The notes: generated from the letters alone by a model not told the origin. Counted from the first letter of the stretch, positions 15,710-25,090 are shown. The stretch is 64,000 nucleotides of DNA from Chloroflexota bacterium (GCA_016191845.1 JACPVF010000005.1:1-64000); one strand, 5' to 3'. Numbers and translations are program-made.

Positions 15710-16828
15710 ATGAAAAAAATTCTGGGATTCGTTGCCTGCCTGATTTTATTGACCGCCTGTGCCCCTTCTCCTGTGGTCGTGTACCCTGCCACCGAAACGG
15801 CGCTCCCGTCCGATGTCACGTCCACGCCCGACCAGTCCACCACCGATATTTCCCTGCCTGCTGCGTATGGTGTGCGCGGTCCATGGTATGAGTTGTATTT
15901 CACCAACCCATCCAGCCCGCTGGCCTCGCAGCACACGGGCGGCGCGGATGGTCCGTTGGTGGCGGCCATCGATGCGGCCCGCCTGAGCGTGGACGCCGCC
16001 ATCTACAGCCTGAGCCTCGACAGCGTGACGAATGCCCTGATCCGTGCGCGGGATCGCGGCGTGCTGGTGCGTGTGGTCATGGAAAGCGACAATCGCGACC
16101 GCTCCGATCCGCAGAAACTGGTGGATGCAGGCATCCCCGTGTTGGGTGACCGCCGCGAAGGCCTGATGCATAACAAATTCGTCGTCATCGATAATTCCGA
16201 GGTCTGGACGGGCTCGATGAACTTCACCGACTCGGGCACCTATGAGGATGACAACAACCTGATCCGCATCCACTCGGTGAAGATGGCTGAGGATTACACC
16301 ACCGAATTCAACGAAATGTTCGTGGACGACAAGTTTGGTACCGATACCGTGGCCGCCACCCCCAATCCGCGCGTGACCATCGACAGCACACCCATCGACG
16401 TGTATTTCTCGCCCGACGACAATATCGCCGCCAACCTGCTCGACCTGCTCAACAACGCCGAGGAAAGCATCTACTTCATGGCCTACTCGTTCACCTCCGA
16501 CCCGCTGGCGGAAGCCATCCGTGCGCGAGCCGAGGAAGGCGTGACCGTGAAGGGTGTCATGGATGCGGAGCAGATCAAATCGAACATCGGCACCGAGTTC
16601 GACCCGTTTCGCCAGGCGGGCATTGACGTCCGCGCTGATGGCATCCCCGGGCTGTTGCATCACAAGGTCATCATCATCGACGAGCAGATCGTCATCACCG
16701 GTTCGTATAACTTTACCAACAGCGCCGAGACCCGCAATGACGAGAACCTGCTGGTCATTTACGACCCGTTCATCGCCTCCCAATACCTGGCCGAGTTCCA
16801 GCGGGTGTTCGCCCTGGCGACGAAGTAA
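15710..16828 (+). CDS. Phospholipase D-superfamily lipoprotein
   Basis: 372 residues. The signal peptide ends in a LLTAC lipobox. Two complete PLD catalytic motifs follow: HNKFVVIDNSEVWTGSMN (near residue 157) and HHKVIIIDEQIVITGSYN (near residue 317), both with His, Lys, Asp and the GS-N ending. This pairing in one chain is the Nuc/cardiolipin-synthase type of active site. It likely cleaves or transfers phosphodiesters (nucleic acid or lipid) outside the membrane. The PLD-nuclease branch seems likelier than a lipid synthase because there are no membrane helices beyond the signal. Confidence 0.9.
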   Translation: MKKILGFVACLILLTACAPSPVVVYPATETALPSDVTSTPDQSTTDISLPAAYGVRGPWYELYFTNPSSPLASQHTGGADGPLVAAIDAARLSVDAAIYSLSLDSVTNALIRARDRGVLVRVVMESDNRDRSDPQKLVDAGIPVLGDRREGLMHNKFVVIDNSEVWTGSMNFTDSGTYEDDNNLIRIHSVKMAEDYTTEFNEMFVDDKFGTDTVAATPNPRVTIDSTPIDVYFSPDDNIAANLLDLLNNAEESIYFMAYSFTSDPLAEAIRARAEEGVTVKGVMDAEQIKSNIGTEFDPFRQAGIDVRADGIPGLLHHKVIIIDEQIVITGSYNFTNSAETRNDENLLVIYDPFIASQYLAEFQRVFALATK

Positions 16829-16848
16829 CCTTTCACGGCCTAATTTCA

Positions 16849-16882
16849 CAGCGCGAGATTCATATCTCGCGCTGTTTATTTT
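16849..16882 (+). terminator. Terminator after the PLD gene
   Basis: ACAGCGCGAGAT and ATCTCGCGCTGT form a 12-bp stem with a short TCAT-like loop, followed by TTATTTTG. Confidence 0.8.
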
Positions 16883-16951
16883 GCCCGTAACTTTTCTCGA
16901 GGGCTGGCGACTAATTAGATATAACCACTCCAAAATATGTTTATGAGGTGA

Positions 16952-17830
16952 ATGATGAAGAAATCCATGCGTTTTACCCTGTTGAGCATCACTGTCCTGG
17001 CGGCTTATGTGTTGAGCGCCTGCGGTGGGGCGGCGCCTGCCGTTTCGCAACCCTCCTCCAACCCGTCCGCCATGGATGCCCCCAAGGTGCTGGCCGTGGA
17101 GGTCGCCTTCAGCGGCACGGTCGAGTCGATGAACGGGGACCAATGGGTCGTCGACGGCAAGACCGTTACCGTGGATCCGCAGACCGTGGCCGACGCCGTC
17201 CAGGTGGGCGACCTGGTCAAGGTCCAGGGGAAGGTCAATCAGGATGGCACGGTGGCGTCCACCCGTGTCCAGAATGCTCTGGCTCCGAGCGCAGGTGCGC
17301 CTGCCGCAGCGGCGGCTGGTTCCAACCCTGGCAGCTATCCCGACCCGACCCAGACCCCGCCTCCGTCCACGAGCGGCGAGGGTGAGATCTTCGGTGTGAT
17401 CGAAGCCATGACCGACACCACCGTCACCATTGGCGGCGTGGTCTACCAGTTGACCAACTTCAGCGAGGTCAAGGGACTGCTGGAGGTGGGTGTCGAGGTC
17501 AAGATCCACTTTGTCACCAATCCTGATGGCACGCTGACCATCCGCGAGATCGAGCTGCGTTCCTCGGGCGGCGGCGACGGCAACGCCAACGGCAATTCCA
17601 ATACCAACGAGAACGGCAACGGCAATGACAATACCAACGTCAATGACAATGGAAACGGAAATGGCAACGACGATAATACCAATGTCAACGACAATGGGAA
17701 CGGGAATGACGACCACGACGACGACGGCAATGCCAACTCCAACGATAATGGCAACGGCAACGAAGACCACGATGGTGGCAATGACAACGGCGGCGGGAAC
17801 GGGAATGGCAACGGGAACGGAGACGATTAG
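16952..17830 (+). CDS. DUF5666 lipoprotein with Asn/Gly/Asp-rich tail
   Basis: 292 residues. Lipobox LSAC near residue 24, then two beta-rich modules of DUF5666 type: FSGTVESMNGDQWVVDGKTV with VGDLVKVQGKV (about 52-107) and EIFGVIEAMTDTTVTIGGVV (about 147-190). From about residue 205 to the end the chain is almost only Asn, Gly, Asp and Glu in short imperfect repeats, likely disordered and perhaps metal-binding. GAGGTG lies just before the tandem ATG ATG; the second ATG (16955) is equally possible. It should be attached to the outer membrane face. Confidence 0.85.
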   Translation: MMKKSMRFTLLSITVLAAYVLSACGGAAPAVSQPSSNPSAMDAPKVLAVEVAFSGTVESMNGDQWVVDGKTVTVDPQTVADAVQVGDLVKVQGKVNQDGTVASTRVQNALAPSAGAPAAAAAGSNPGSYPDPTQTPPPSTSGEGEIFGVIEAMTDTTVTIGGVVYQLTNFSEVKGLLEVGVEVKIHFVTNPDGTLTIREIELRSSGGGDGNANGNSNTNENGNGNDNTNVNDNGNGNGNDDNTNVNDNGNGNDDHDDDGNANSNDNGNGNEDHDGGNDNGGGNGNGNGNGDD

Positions 17831-17842
17831 TTGAGTTCGGGT

Positions 17843-17872
17843 CCCCGTCGGCCAGGCCACTGGCCGACGGGG
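17843..17872 (+). terminator. Strong GC hairpin after the DUF5666 gene
   Basis: CCCCGTCGGCCA and TGGCCGACGGGG form a perfect 12-bp stem. No T-run follows, so termination may be weak; a -10-like TATACT lies directly after it. Confidence 0.55.
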
Positions 17873-17888
17873 GGATGATATACTTTGC

Positions 17889-18488
17889 ATGAACGCACAA
17901 GGAACCATATCAATTACCCGCCGGGTGGCCCCTTTGTCCATGTCAAATTACGATGAAAGGCGCGCGCTCGAAGGCCTGCAGAAATTGGATTCGCAGGCCA
18001 TCAGTGCCGTCTATGATCAATACTATCCAGAAGTTTTCCGCTACGTGTACTACCGTCTCAGCGACCAGGCTTTGGCGGAGGATATCGCCAGCGATGTTTT
18101 TGTCCGCCTGTTGGAGGCGGTCCAGAACCGCCGCGGACCGCAATCGAACATCAAAGGCTGGCTGATCTCCACGGCCTCGCATGCCGTGACGGATCATCTG
18201 CGTCAGCGTTACCGCCGCCCGGTGGAGGCGATCTCCGAGACGCACATGGACCATCAACCGGGTCCGCCCATTGAATTTGATCTGCGCGAACAGAATCGCT
18301 CCGTGCAACAGGCGTACGCGCAATTGACCTCCGAACAACAGCATGTGTTGGCCTTGCGGTTCGGTGAGGGATATTCCCTCGAAGAGACCGCCGCCCACAT
18401 GAAGAAGAACGTGAATGCCGTCAAGGCCCTCCAGTTCCGCGCGCTGGCTGCGCTCCAGCGCCAGATCGGTGAAGTGCCCCATGAATAA
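17889..18488 (+). CDS. ECF-type sigma-70 family sigma factor
   Basis: 199 residues. Region 2 (about 35-100) holds AVYDQYYPEVFRYVYYRLSDQALAED as broken family motifs, and region 4 (about 138-192) holds LTSEQQHVLALRFGEGYSLEETAAHM. It would direct RNA polymerase to a small regulon. The start is uncertain: ATG 17889 is only four bases after TATACT, while ATG 17940 begins MSNYDERR, closer to family members. Its stop overlaps the start of the next gene by eight bases, which suggests coupling with a regulator. Confidence 0.9.
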   Translation: MNAQGTISITRRVAPLSMSNYDERRALEGLQKLDSQAISAVYDQYYPEVFRYVYYRLSDQALAEDIASDVFVRLLEAVQNRRGPQSNIKGWLISTASHAVTDHLRQRYRRPVEAISETHMDHQPGPPIEFDLREQNRSVQQAYAQLTSEQQHVLALRFGEGYSLEETAAHMKKNVNAVKALQFRALAALQRQIGEVPHE

Positions 18489-19737
18489 TAAACTGTACGA
18501 TACCCTTGAAATCTGCCTCCAGGCCCTGGAAAACGGCGACAGTGTCGACACCATCCTGACCCGCTACCCCGACCTGGAGTCCGAACTTCGCCCCATCCTT
18601 GAGGCCGCCCAACAGGCGCACGCCATGCCCGCTCCGATGCCCTCCCCTGAGGCGATGCGGCGCGGAAAGGCCCGCCTGCTCCAGCAGGCCGCCGAGATGC
18701 GTGAGGCAAAGCGACCCACCCGCGGGCGTCAGCGCGTCATTCCGTTGTTCCAGCGGCTGGCCATTTCTCTCAGCCTGACTGTGGCCGCCTTGATGGGCGG
18801 GACGGGACTGGTCCAGGCCTCGTCCACGGCCCTGCCCGGCGAGAACCTGTACCCCGTCAAGCGCACCTGGGAGGATATGCGTCTGCTCTTCGTCTTTTCG
18901 CCCACGGTGCGTGAGGCCATGGAGGGTGAGTATGAACAGGAGCGTCTGGATGAGGTCTCCGAGCTCCTGCGCGAAGGGCGGGTGGTCTCCATCACCTTCA
19001 GCGGTGTAGTGACCGAGAGCACCGCCTCGAGCATCGTTGTCTCGACCGTGCCTGTGGCGCTCACGAACGCCACCACCTTTTCGGGTGACCCGCTGACCGT
19101 GGGCGCCGCCGTCATCGTCACCGGCCAGACCGACTCGGCGGGGCATGTCTCGGCCATGGCAGTGCAGGTGCTTCCGCCCGGCAGCGTTGTCCCGACGGGT
19201 GAAAACGATGAATCCGAGAAGCCTTCCACCGTCAACGACAACAGCGGCGGAAGCGTCCCCTCGACCAACGAGAACGAGTCCCAGGACGAGAACGAGTCCG
19301 ATACCCCGAAGAAGGACACCTTCCACATCGAAGGCACGGTCCAATCCGTGGATGGCAATGTCTGGATCATCGACGGGCAGACCGTGTACGTGAATGATCC
19401 CGCGCTGTTGGCTTTGGTGAAGGCGGGGATGCAGGTGGAGGTCAGAGGTTACTTCACCGCGGACGGACGTTTCATCGTCACCCAGGTCGAGATCAAGAAT
19501 TCCGGCTCCGACCGCACGGGAACGAATCCCTCCAATAATTCGGATTCCTCCGATGACGAGACGAACGCCAATCAAAATGACAATTCGAACGACGATAACA
19601 GCAGCAACGATAACTCGTCTGATGATGGCGAAAATAAGAACGAGAACAAGAATGAAAACGAAAACAAGAACGAAAATGATAACTCTAGCAATGGGAATGA
19701 CAACGAGAATAGTAATGGAAACGAAAGTCACGACTGA
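18481..19737 (+). CDS. DUF5667 membrane protein with DUF5666 modules; candidate anti-sigma factor
   Basis: 418 residues. A cytoplasmic N-terminal part (1-95; LEICLQALENGDSVDTILTRYPDLE) is followed by one membrane helix (about 98-118, LAISLSLTVAALMGGTGL). A DUF5667 segment comes next (LPGENLYPVKRTWEDMRLLF to about 168), then two DUF5666-like beta modules (about 170-235 and 280-345) and a long Asn/Asp/Glu/Lys-rich tail. A short N-terminal domain that could bind sigma, one helix and an external sensor is the usual plan of anti-sigma factors, and the eight-base overlap with the sigma gene supports it. The role is inferred, not shown. Confidence 0.85.
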   Translation: MNNKLYDTLEICLQALENGDSVDTILTRYPDLESELRPILEAAQQAHAMPAPMPSPEAMRRGKARLLQQAAEMREAKRPTRGRQRVIPLFQRLAISLSLTVAALMGGTGLVQASSTALPGENLYPVKRTWEDMRLLFVFSPTVREAMEGEYEQERLDEVSELLREGRVVSITFSGVVTESTASSIVVSTVPVALTNATTFSGDPLTVGAAVIVTGQTDSAGHVSAMAVQVLPPGSVVPTGENDESEKPSTVNDNSGGSVPSTNENESQDENESDTPKKDTFHIEGTVQSVDGNVWIIDGQTVYVNDPALLALVKAGMQVEVRGYFTADGRFIVTQVEIKNSGSDRTGTNPSNNSDSSDDETNANQNDNSNDDNSSNDNSSDDGENKNENKNENENKNENDNSSNGNDNENSNGNESHD

Positions 19738-19744
19738 CTGATGA

Positions 19745-19775
19745 AGGAGCAGGCGCACAGCCTGCTCCTTTTTTT
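19745..19775 (+). terminator. Rho-independent terminator
   Basis: AGGAGCAGG and CCTGCTCCT form a stem with a CGCACAG loop, followed by seven T. Confidence 0.93.
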
Positions 19776-19868
19776 GCCGAGTGGGTTTACATTGCCAGAA
19801 GCAGTAAAATAGAGTAAATTAATCGTCTAGCACGCCCGTTCTATTTCCTTTTGCAGGAGTGATGACTC

Positions 19869-22439
19869 ATGGCTGACAATGAATTTTATCTGGGCCGCGC
19901 CTTCGATCCCAAAATTGGGAAGGTCACCGCACAGGACATCCAGTACGATCCCGCCGACCTGACCACGCATGCCGTCGTTACGGGCATGACGGGCTCGGGC
20001 AAGACGGGCCTGTGCGTGTCGTTGCTCGAAGAAGCTGCCCTGCAGGGTATACCTGCCCTGATCATCGATCCCAAAGGTGACCTGACCAACCTGCTCCTGC
20101 ACTTCCCCGACCTGGCCCCGCAGGACTTCCAGCCCTGGGTGGATCCCGACATCGCCCGCCGCGCGGGCAAGACCGTGGAGCAGGCCGCCGATGAAGCGGC
20201 GCTCTCCTGGCGTAGTGGACTGGCTGAGTGGGGCATCACGCCTGACCGCATCCGCTCGCTCTCGAACGCGGTGCAATATGCCATTTATACCCCAGGCTCG
20301 GACGCGGGCATTCCCATCAGTGTGCTGGCTTCGTTGGCCGCCCCCGAACTGGATTGGGCCACCAACCGCGAGGCCCTGCGTGAGCGCATCTCCAGCACGG
20401 TCACCGCGCTGCTCGGATTGGTCGGCATTGAAGACGTGGACCCGATCCGTTCGCGCGAACACATTCTGCTCTCCAACCTGTTCGAGACTGCCTGGAGTCA
20501 GGGCAGGGGCGTGGACCTGACCGAGCTGATCCTGCAAACCCAGACTCCTCCCTTTGAAAAACTGGGCGCCTTCCCCGTCGATACCTTCTATCCGCCCAAG
20601 GACCGCATGGAACTGGCGATGGCGCTCAACAACATCCTGGCCTCGCCCGCCTTCGAGGTCTGGCGCGAAGGCCAGCCGCTGGATGTCAAGACCCTGCTCT
20701 TCGGCGAGGATGGCAAGCCACGCCACAGCATCTTCTACCTGGCGCACCTCTCCGATACCGAGCGCATGTTCTTCGTCACGCTGCTCTTCACCGCGGTCGA
20801 GTCGTGGATGCGCACGCAGACGGGCACCAACGCCCTGCGCGCCCTGCTCTACATGGACGAGATCTTCGGCTACCTGCCGCCCACCGCCAACCCGCCCTCC
20901 AAGACGCCGCTGCTGCGCATGTTGAAGCAAGCGCGCGCCTTCGGTCTCGGCTTGCTGCTGGCCACGCAGAACCCTGTCGATGTGGACTACAAGGCCCTCT
21001 CCAATGCGGGCACCTGGTTCATCGGCAAGCTGCAAACCGAGCAGGATAAGAACCGTCTGCTCGATGGCCTCGAAAGCGCCACGGGCGGTTCCACGCGCGC
21101 GATCTTCGACAAATTGATTTCCTCGCTCGGCAAGCGCGTCTTCATCATGCAGAACGTGCACGAGAAAGCGCCGATCCTGTTCCAGACGCGTTGGGCAATG
21201 AACTTCCTGGCGGGTCCGATGACGCGTGCCCAGATTCCCGCGCTGAATCAACTGGTCGGCGCAAAAGCGGACACGGTTCAACCCTCGTCCCCGACTGCCC
21301 CTGCCGCGGCTTCCTTTTCCTCGCCTCAGGCCTTCGACACGGCTCAGGCCAGGCCGGCTCCCGTTTCGTATGCCGCGCCTGCCGCCACAGCCGTTCCCGT
21401 CAAACCCGCGACTCCCAGCCGCGTGGATTCTGCCAACGGTTCGACGACCAAGCCGCCCGTTCCTGCAGGTGTGGCGGAATATTTCCTCCCGCAGAATTAC
21501 AGCCTGCCCGAGGCCTTCAAGTATGCCGCCAAGACCATGCCCGCCGAAGCCATGCTCGAGGGTGTCATTTATCGCCCCGCGCTGCTGGCTTCCGCCCAGG
21601 TGCGTTTCCTCGATCGCAAATATGGCGTGGACAGCGAGTTGGTCCGCGCGGCACTGGTGGCTGCGCCCGAGAAGCGCGGCGTTGTGCGCTGGGACGATTA
21701 CATCTACAACGGCCCCTCGCTCGACCAGGTGGATACTTCCCCCGCCGCCTCGGCCCGCTTCGGCGTGATCGACTCGCCGCTCAATGATGCGAAACTCATG
21801 AAAGCCCTGCAAAAGGACTTCAGCGATTGGGTCTACCGTTCGTCCACGGTCAAGGCACGTGCCAACGACATGCTCAAGGTTTATGCGGGACCAGATGTCT
21901 CGCAGGCTGAGTTCATGAAGACCTGCGCCGAGACCGCCCGCGATGCCCGCGACGCCGAGATTGCCAAGAAGAGCGCGGTTATCGATCGCCAGATCAAGAC
22001 CCTGCAGGACAAGATCGACCGTGAGGAACGCGAGCTGCGCCAGGATGAGGCCGAACTCAGTCAGCGCAAAATGGAAGAGATGGGCACGCACGCCGAGAAT
22101 GTGCTGGGCCTGTTCACGGGCAGCCGTTCCACGCGCAAGCTGTCTTCCTCGCTGACCAAGCGTCGCATGACCGAACAGGCCAAGGCTGACGTGGACGAAT
22201 CCATCGATGCCATTTCGCAATTCAAAAAGGAATTGGCTGACCTGCAACGCCGCCGCCAGGAGGTGGTGGACGAGGTCAATGCCAGTTGGGGCGACGTGGT
22301 CAACAAGATCACCGAGGTCGTCATCACCCCCAAGAAGACCGACGTCTTCCTCAACCTCTTCGGCGTGGCCTGGATGCCGTATTACCAGGTCAATGCCGGC
22401 GGGACGATCCTCGAATTATCCGCCTTTGGCGCGGAATAA
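19869..22439 (+). CDS. HerA/VirB4-like ATPase (DUF87 type)
   Basis: 856 residues. Walker A GMTGSGKT at residues 39-46; Walker B near residue 325 in ALLYMDEIFGYLPP; then LLATQNPVDVDYKALSNAGTW, the sensor block typical of HerA/FtsK-like hexameric motors. A Pro/Ala-rich linker lies around residues 460-535, then a C-terminal part with a long charged coiled coil (about 690-810). These ATPases often pump DNA or act with nucleases; here no nuclease partner sits next to it. The DNA-processing role is inferred from the fold. The gene is flanked by terminators and probably stands alone. Confidence 0.88.
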   Translation: MADNEFYLGRAFDPKIGKVTAQDIQYDPADLTTHAVVTGMTGSGKTGLCVSLLEEAALQGIPALIIDPKGDLTNLLLHFPDLAPQDFQPWVDPDIARRAGKTVEQAADEAALSWRSGLAEWGITPDRIRSLSNAVQYAIYTPGSDAGIPISVLASLAAPELDWATNREALRERISSTVTALLGLVGIEDVDPIRSREHILLSNLFETAWSQGRGVDLTELILQTQTPPFEKLGAFPVDTFYPPKDRMELAMALNNILASPAFEVWREGQPLDVKTLLFGEDGKPRHSIFYLAHLSDTERMFFVTLLFTAVESWMRTQTGTNALRALLYMDEIFGYLPPTANPPSKTPLLRMLKQARAFGLGLLLATQNPVDVDYKALSNAGTWFIGKLQTEQDKNRLLDGLESATGGSTRAIFDKLISSLGKRVFIMQNVHEKAPILFQTRWAMNFLAGPMTRAQIPALNQLVGAKADTVQPSSPTAPAAASFSSPQAFDTAQARPAPVSYAAPAATAVPVKPATPSRVDSANGSTTKPPVPAGVAEYFLPQNYSLPEAFKYAAKTMPAEAMLEGVIYRPALLASAQVRFLDRKYGVDSELVRAALVAAPEKRGVVRWDDYIYNGPSLDQVDTSPAASARFGVIDSPLNDAKLMKALQKDFSDWVYRSSTVKARANDMLKVYAGPDVSQAEFMKTCAETARDARDAEIAKKSAVIDRQIKTLQDKIDREERELRQDEAELSQRKMEEMGTHAENVLGLFTGSRSTRKLSSSLTKRRMTEQAKADVDESIDAISQFKKELADLQRRRQEVVDEVNASWGDVVNKITEVVITPKKTDVFLNLFGVAWMPYYQVNAGGTILELSAFGAE

Positions 22440-22447
22440 AGTTCAAG

Positions 22448-22470
22448 GTAGGTCACGCTTCGAGCGTGAC
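22448..22470. repeat. Hairpin AGGTCACGCT / AGCGTGACCT
   Basis: A perfect 10-bp stem with a TCG loop right after the ATPase gene. No T-run follows; it may stabilise the mRNA end. Confidence 0.7.
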
Positions 22471-22484
22471 CTGCGCTTTATGTA

Positions 22485-22515
22485 AGGCAGGGACGGCTTC
22501 GGTCGTCCCTGTTTT
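22485..22515 (+). terminator. Terminator before the ICMT-like gene
   Basis: CAGGGACG and CGTCCCTG pair around GCTTCGGT, followed by TTTTAT. Confidence 0.8.
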
Positions 22516-22530
22516 ATATAAGGAGATATC

Positions 22531-23115
22531 ATGAGCGTTTTCAAAATCATTCTTGCTATTGCCGTGTGGGGACTCGTCCATTCGGTTCTTGCATCTCACA
22601 TTGCCAAAGATACCTTCCGCGCCTGGCTGGGGAGCGGATTTATGCGCCTGTACCGCCTGGCCTACAACGTCTTCGCCGTGGTCAGTTTTGCCCCCGTCCT
22701 CTGGCTGGCGTGGACGTTGCCCAATCAACCGCTGTACGAGGTCCCCGCACCGTGGCGGTATCTCATGCTGGCGGGGCAGGGCGCGTCCGTGTTGATGCTG
22801 TTGGTCGGCGTGCTGCAAACCGATACGCTCAACTTCATCGGCCTGGGTCAACTCTTCGAGGAAAAGGAAAAGCCCTCGAAATTGGTTTTCAGTGGACTGT
22901 ACCGCTACATGCGCCATCCGCTCTACACGGCGGGATTGCTTTTCTTGTGGTTGTCGCCCAGCGTCTCGGTCAACTCGTTCACGCTCTACGTGGCAGCGAC
23001 GATCTACATCGTGATCGGCGCGTCCTTCGAGGAGCGCAAACTGCTGCGCGAATTCGGTCCCGCCTACGCGGAATACAAGAAGAAGACGCCCATGCTCATC
23101 CCCGGGTTGTTCTAA
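22531..23115 (+). CDS. ICMT/PEMT-like membrane methyltransferase
   Basis: 194 residues with about five membrane helices. The conserved block GLYRYMRHPLYTAGLLFLW (about 123-141) and the ending FEERKLLREFGPAYAEYKKKTP mark the isoprenylcysteine carboxyl methyltransferase-like family. These use S-adenosylmethionine near the membrane; bacterial members often methylate lipids or unknown small molecules. AAGGAG precedes the ATG. No neighbour hints at the substrate. Confidence 0.88.
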   Translation: MSVFKIILAIAVWGLVHSVLASHIAKDTFRAWLGSGFMRLYRLAYNVFAVVSFAPVLWLAWTLPNQPLYEVPAPWRYLMLAGQGASVLMLLVGVLQTDTLNFIGLGQLFEEKEKPSKLVFSGLYRYMRHPLYTAGLLFLWLSPSVSVNSFTLYVAATIYIVIGASFEERKLLREFGPAYAEYKKKTPMLIPGLF

Positions 23116-23185
23116 ATAGGTGACAAAACAGGGGGAACTGATGCGTGCATTCATCCGTCTTTAAGGCATTCCAAAGCGGAGTGTG

Positions 23186-23191
23186 TATAAT
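23186..23191 (+). promoter_or_regulatory. -10 box close to the VanW start
   Basis: A perfect TATAAT ends six bases before the ATG at 23198, which would put the transcript start at or within a base or two of the codon. No clear -35 box is seen. Confidence 0.5.
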
Positions 23192-23197
23192 CAACCC

Positions 23198-25090
23198 ATG
23201 GCTACCACAATGGTTCGCATCCCCCAAAAACCTTCCATCCTGCCGCAATTTATTGCTGCCCTCGCGGGCGGGATGGCTCTTTTCCTCGGTGTTGTCATCG
23301 TCTGGACCCTGGGATTCCAACTGTTGTACGCGGGACGCATCTTCCCGGGCGTCTCCGTCGCAGGTGTGGACCTCTCAGGCCTGTCGCCGTCCGACGCGGC
23401 GGTGAAACTCGGCCAGACCTTATCCTATCCTATTACGGGCAAGGTCGTCTTCCGCGATGGAGACAAGGTCTGGGTGGCTTCGCCCGTCCAACTGGGCATG
23501 GTCTTCGACCCCTCGGCCAGTGCCCAGGCCGCCTTCAAGGTGGGACGCAGCGGCGGACTGTTCGGCGCACTGGCGGGACAGATCCACTCGCTGGGCTCTG
23601 GCTCCGATGTGGCCCCCGTCATCATCTTCGACCAACGCCTGGCTTACACCTACCTGCAATCCTTGGCGGCCGAGATCGACCAGCCCGTGACCGAAGCGAG
23701 CCTGCACCTGGAAGGCACCAACGTGGTCGCCACGCCCGGTCAGGCGGGCCGCACCCTGCAACTGGACGCCACCCTGCTCCTCCTGAGCGGGCAGTTGCAA
23801 TCCTTCCGCGATGGCGAGGTGAAGCTCGTCGTCCGCGAGGACCAGCCTTCGATCATGGACGTCACCGCCCAGGCGGATGCCGCCCGCCAGATCCTCAGCC
23901 AGCCGCTGACCCTGGTCATCCCCAACGCTCAATCGGGCGACGCCGGCCCGTGGACCTACGACGTGGCCGTGCTGGCCAACATGCTCTCGGTGCAGCGGGT
24001 CTCCGATAACGGCGGCACGCCCCAGGTCCAGGTGGGCTTGAACCCCAACGCCCTGCGCGATATGCTGGTCGCCATCCAACCCTCGGTCGATCAACAACCC
24101 CAGGATTCGCGCTTCTACTTTGACGATGCCAGTGGGCAATTGGTGTTGATCCAATCTTCGCGGGTGGGGCGCACCCTCGATATCGACCAGTCCATCCGTT
24201 TCATCAATAACGCCCTCGCGCGTGGGGAGCATACCGTCCCCTTGCAGGTGGTCGAAGCCCAGCCTGCTGTCAATGACAACGCCACGGCTGCGGCGCTCGG
24301 TATCACCCAGAACATTGCGGAGTACACCTCCTACTTTTATGGTTCGAGCGCCGAGCGCATCCAGAACATCCAGGCTGCCGCGGAACGCTTCCACGGGGTA
24401 CTGGTCGCCCCGGGCGAGGAGTTTTCGATGGGCCAGGCTTTAGGCGACGTCAGCCTTGAGAACGGATTCGCCGAGGCGCTCATCATCTACGGCGGGCGGA
24501 CTATCAAGGGCGTGGGCGGCGGCGTGTGCCAGGTCAGCACCACCCTGTTCCGCACGGTCTTTTTTGCGGGCTTCCCGGTCAACGAGCGCTACTCTCACGC
24601 CTACCGCGTCTCATACTACGAACAGACGGCCAGCGGCGCGGTCGACTCGAACCTCGCAGGCCTGGACGCCACCGTGTACTTCCCGCTGGTCGATTTCAAA
24701 TTCACTAACGACTCACCCTATTGGCTCTTGATGGAGACGTACGTCAACGTCGAGGCGCGCACCCTCACCTGGAAGATCTATTCCACGCCCGACGGCCGCT
24801 CCGTGACCTGGGAGACCAGCGGTCCGCAGAACATGGTCTCGGCTCCGAAGCCGCTCTTCGAGGAGAACGCTGACCTCGACAAAAACCAGATGAAGCAGGT
24901 GGATTGGGCCGCCAATGGCGCGGATGTGAACGTGACCCGCACGGTCTGGAAGGACGGCGCGGTCTACTTCCAGGACAATTTCCAGACCCATTACCAGCCC
25001 TGGCAGGCGGTCTGTCAGTACGGCCCGGGCACCGAAGACCCTGAAAAGATGGCAAAACGCAAGGAAATCTGCCTTCCGCCATCCTTCTAA
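23198..25090 (+). CDS. VanW-family protein with peptidoglycan-binding domain
   Basis: 630 residues. One N-terminal membrane helix (about 20-45), then two repeats of the PG-binding-4 type (about 55-320; GVDLSGLSPSDAAVKL starts the first). The VanW domain follows (about 375-500) with GEEFSMGQALG, GGGVCQVSTTLFRTVFFAG and ERYSHAYRVSYY, then a G5-like or beta C-terminus. The VanW biochemical function is unknown; the domain occurs in cell-wall contexts including glycopeptide resistance, but nothing here implies resistance. I prefer ATG 23198 to the GTG five codons earlier. Confidence 0.92.
   Translation: MATTMVRIPQKPSILPQFIAALAGGMALFLGVVIVWTLGFQLLYAGRIFPGVSVAGVDLSGLSPSDAAVKLGQTLSYPITGKVVFRDGDKVWVASPVQLGMVFDPSASAQAAFKVGRSGGLFGALAGQIHSLGSGSDVAPVIIFDQRLAYTYLQSLAAEIDQPVTEASLHLEGTNVVATPGQAGRTLQLDATLLLLSGQLQSFRDGEVKLVVREDQPSIMDVTAQADAARQILSQPLTLVIPNAQSGDAGPWTYDVAVLANMLSVQRVSDNGGTPQVQVGLNPNALRDMLVAIQPSVDQQPQDSRFYFDDASGQLVLIQSSRVGRTLDIDQSIRFINNALARGEHTVPLQVVEAQPAVNDNATAAALGITQNIAEYTSYFYGSSAERIQNIQAAAERFHGVLVAPGEEFSMGQALGDVSLENGFAEALIIYGGRTIKGVGGGVCQVSTTLFRTVFFAGFPVNERYSHAYRVSYYEQTASGAVDSNLAGLDATVYFPLVDFKFTNDSPYWLLMETYVNVEARTLTWKIYSTPDGRSVTWETSGPQNMVSAPKPLFEENADLDKNQMKQVDWAANGADVNVTRTVWKDGAVYFQDNFQTHYQPWQAVCQYGPGTEDPEKMAKRKEICLPPSF

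Noticed and set aside
15746-17941. 731-codon minus-strand frame over the PLD, DUF5666 and sigma region
   Set aside because: It lies opposite well-supported genes, has a Val/Ile/Asp repeat that mirrors the Asn-rich tail, and comes from GC-rich codon bias.
19827-22247. 806-codon minus-strand frame opposite the HerA-like ATPase
   Set aside because: The plus-strand frame has complete Walker motifs and a ribosome site; the minus frame has no recognisable domain.
23198-25090. Glycopeptide resistance from the VanW-family name
   Set aside because: VanW-type domains are widespread in wall proteins, and no vanHAX-like genes are nearby.
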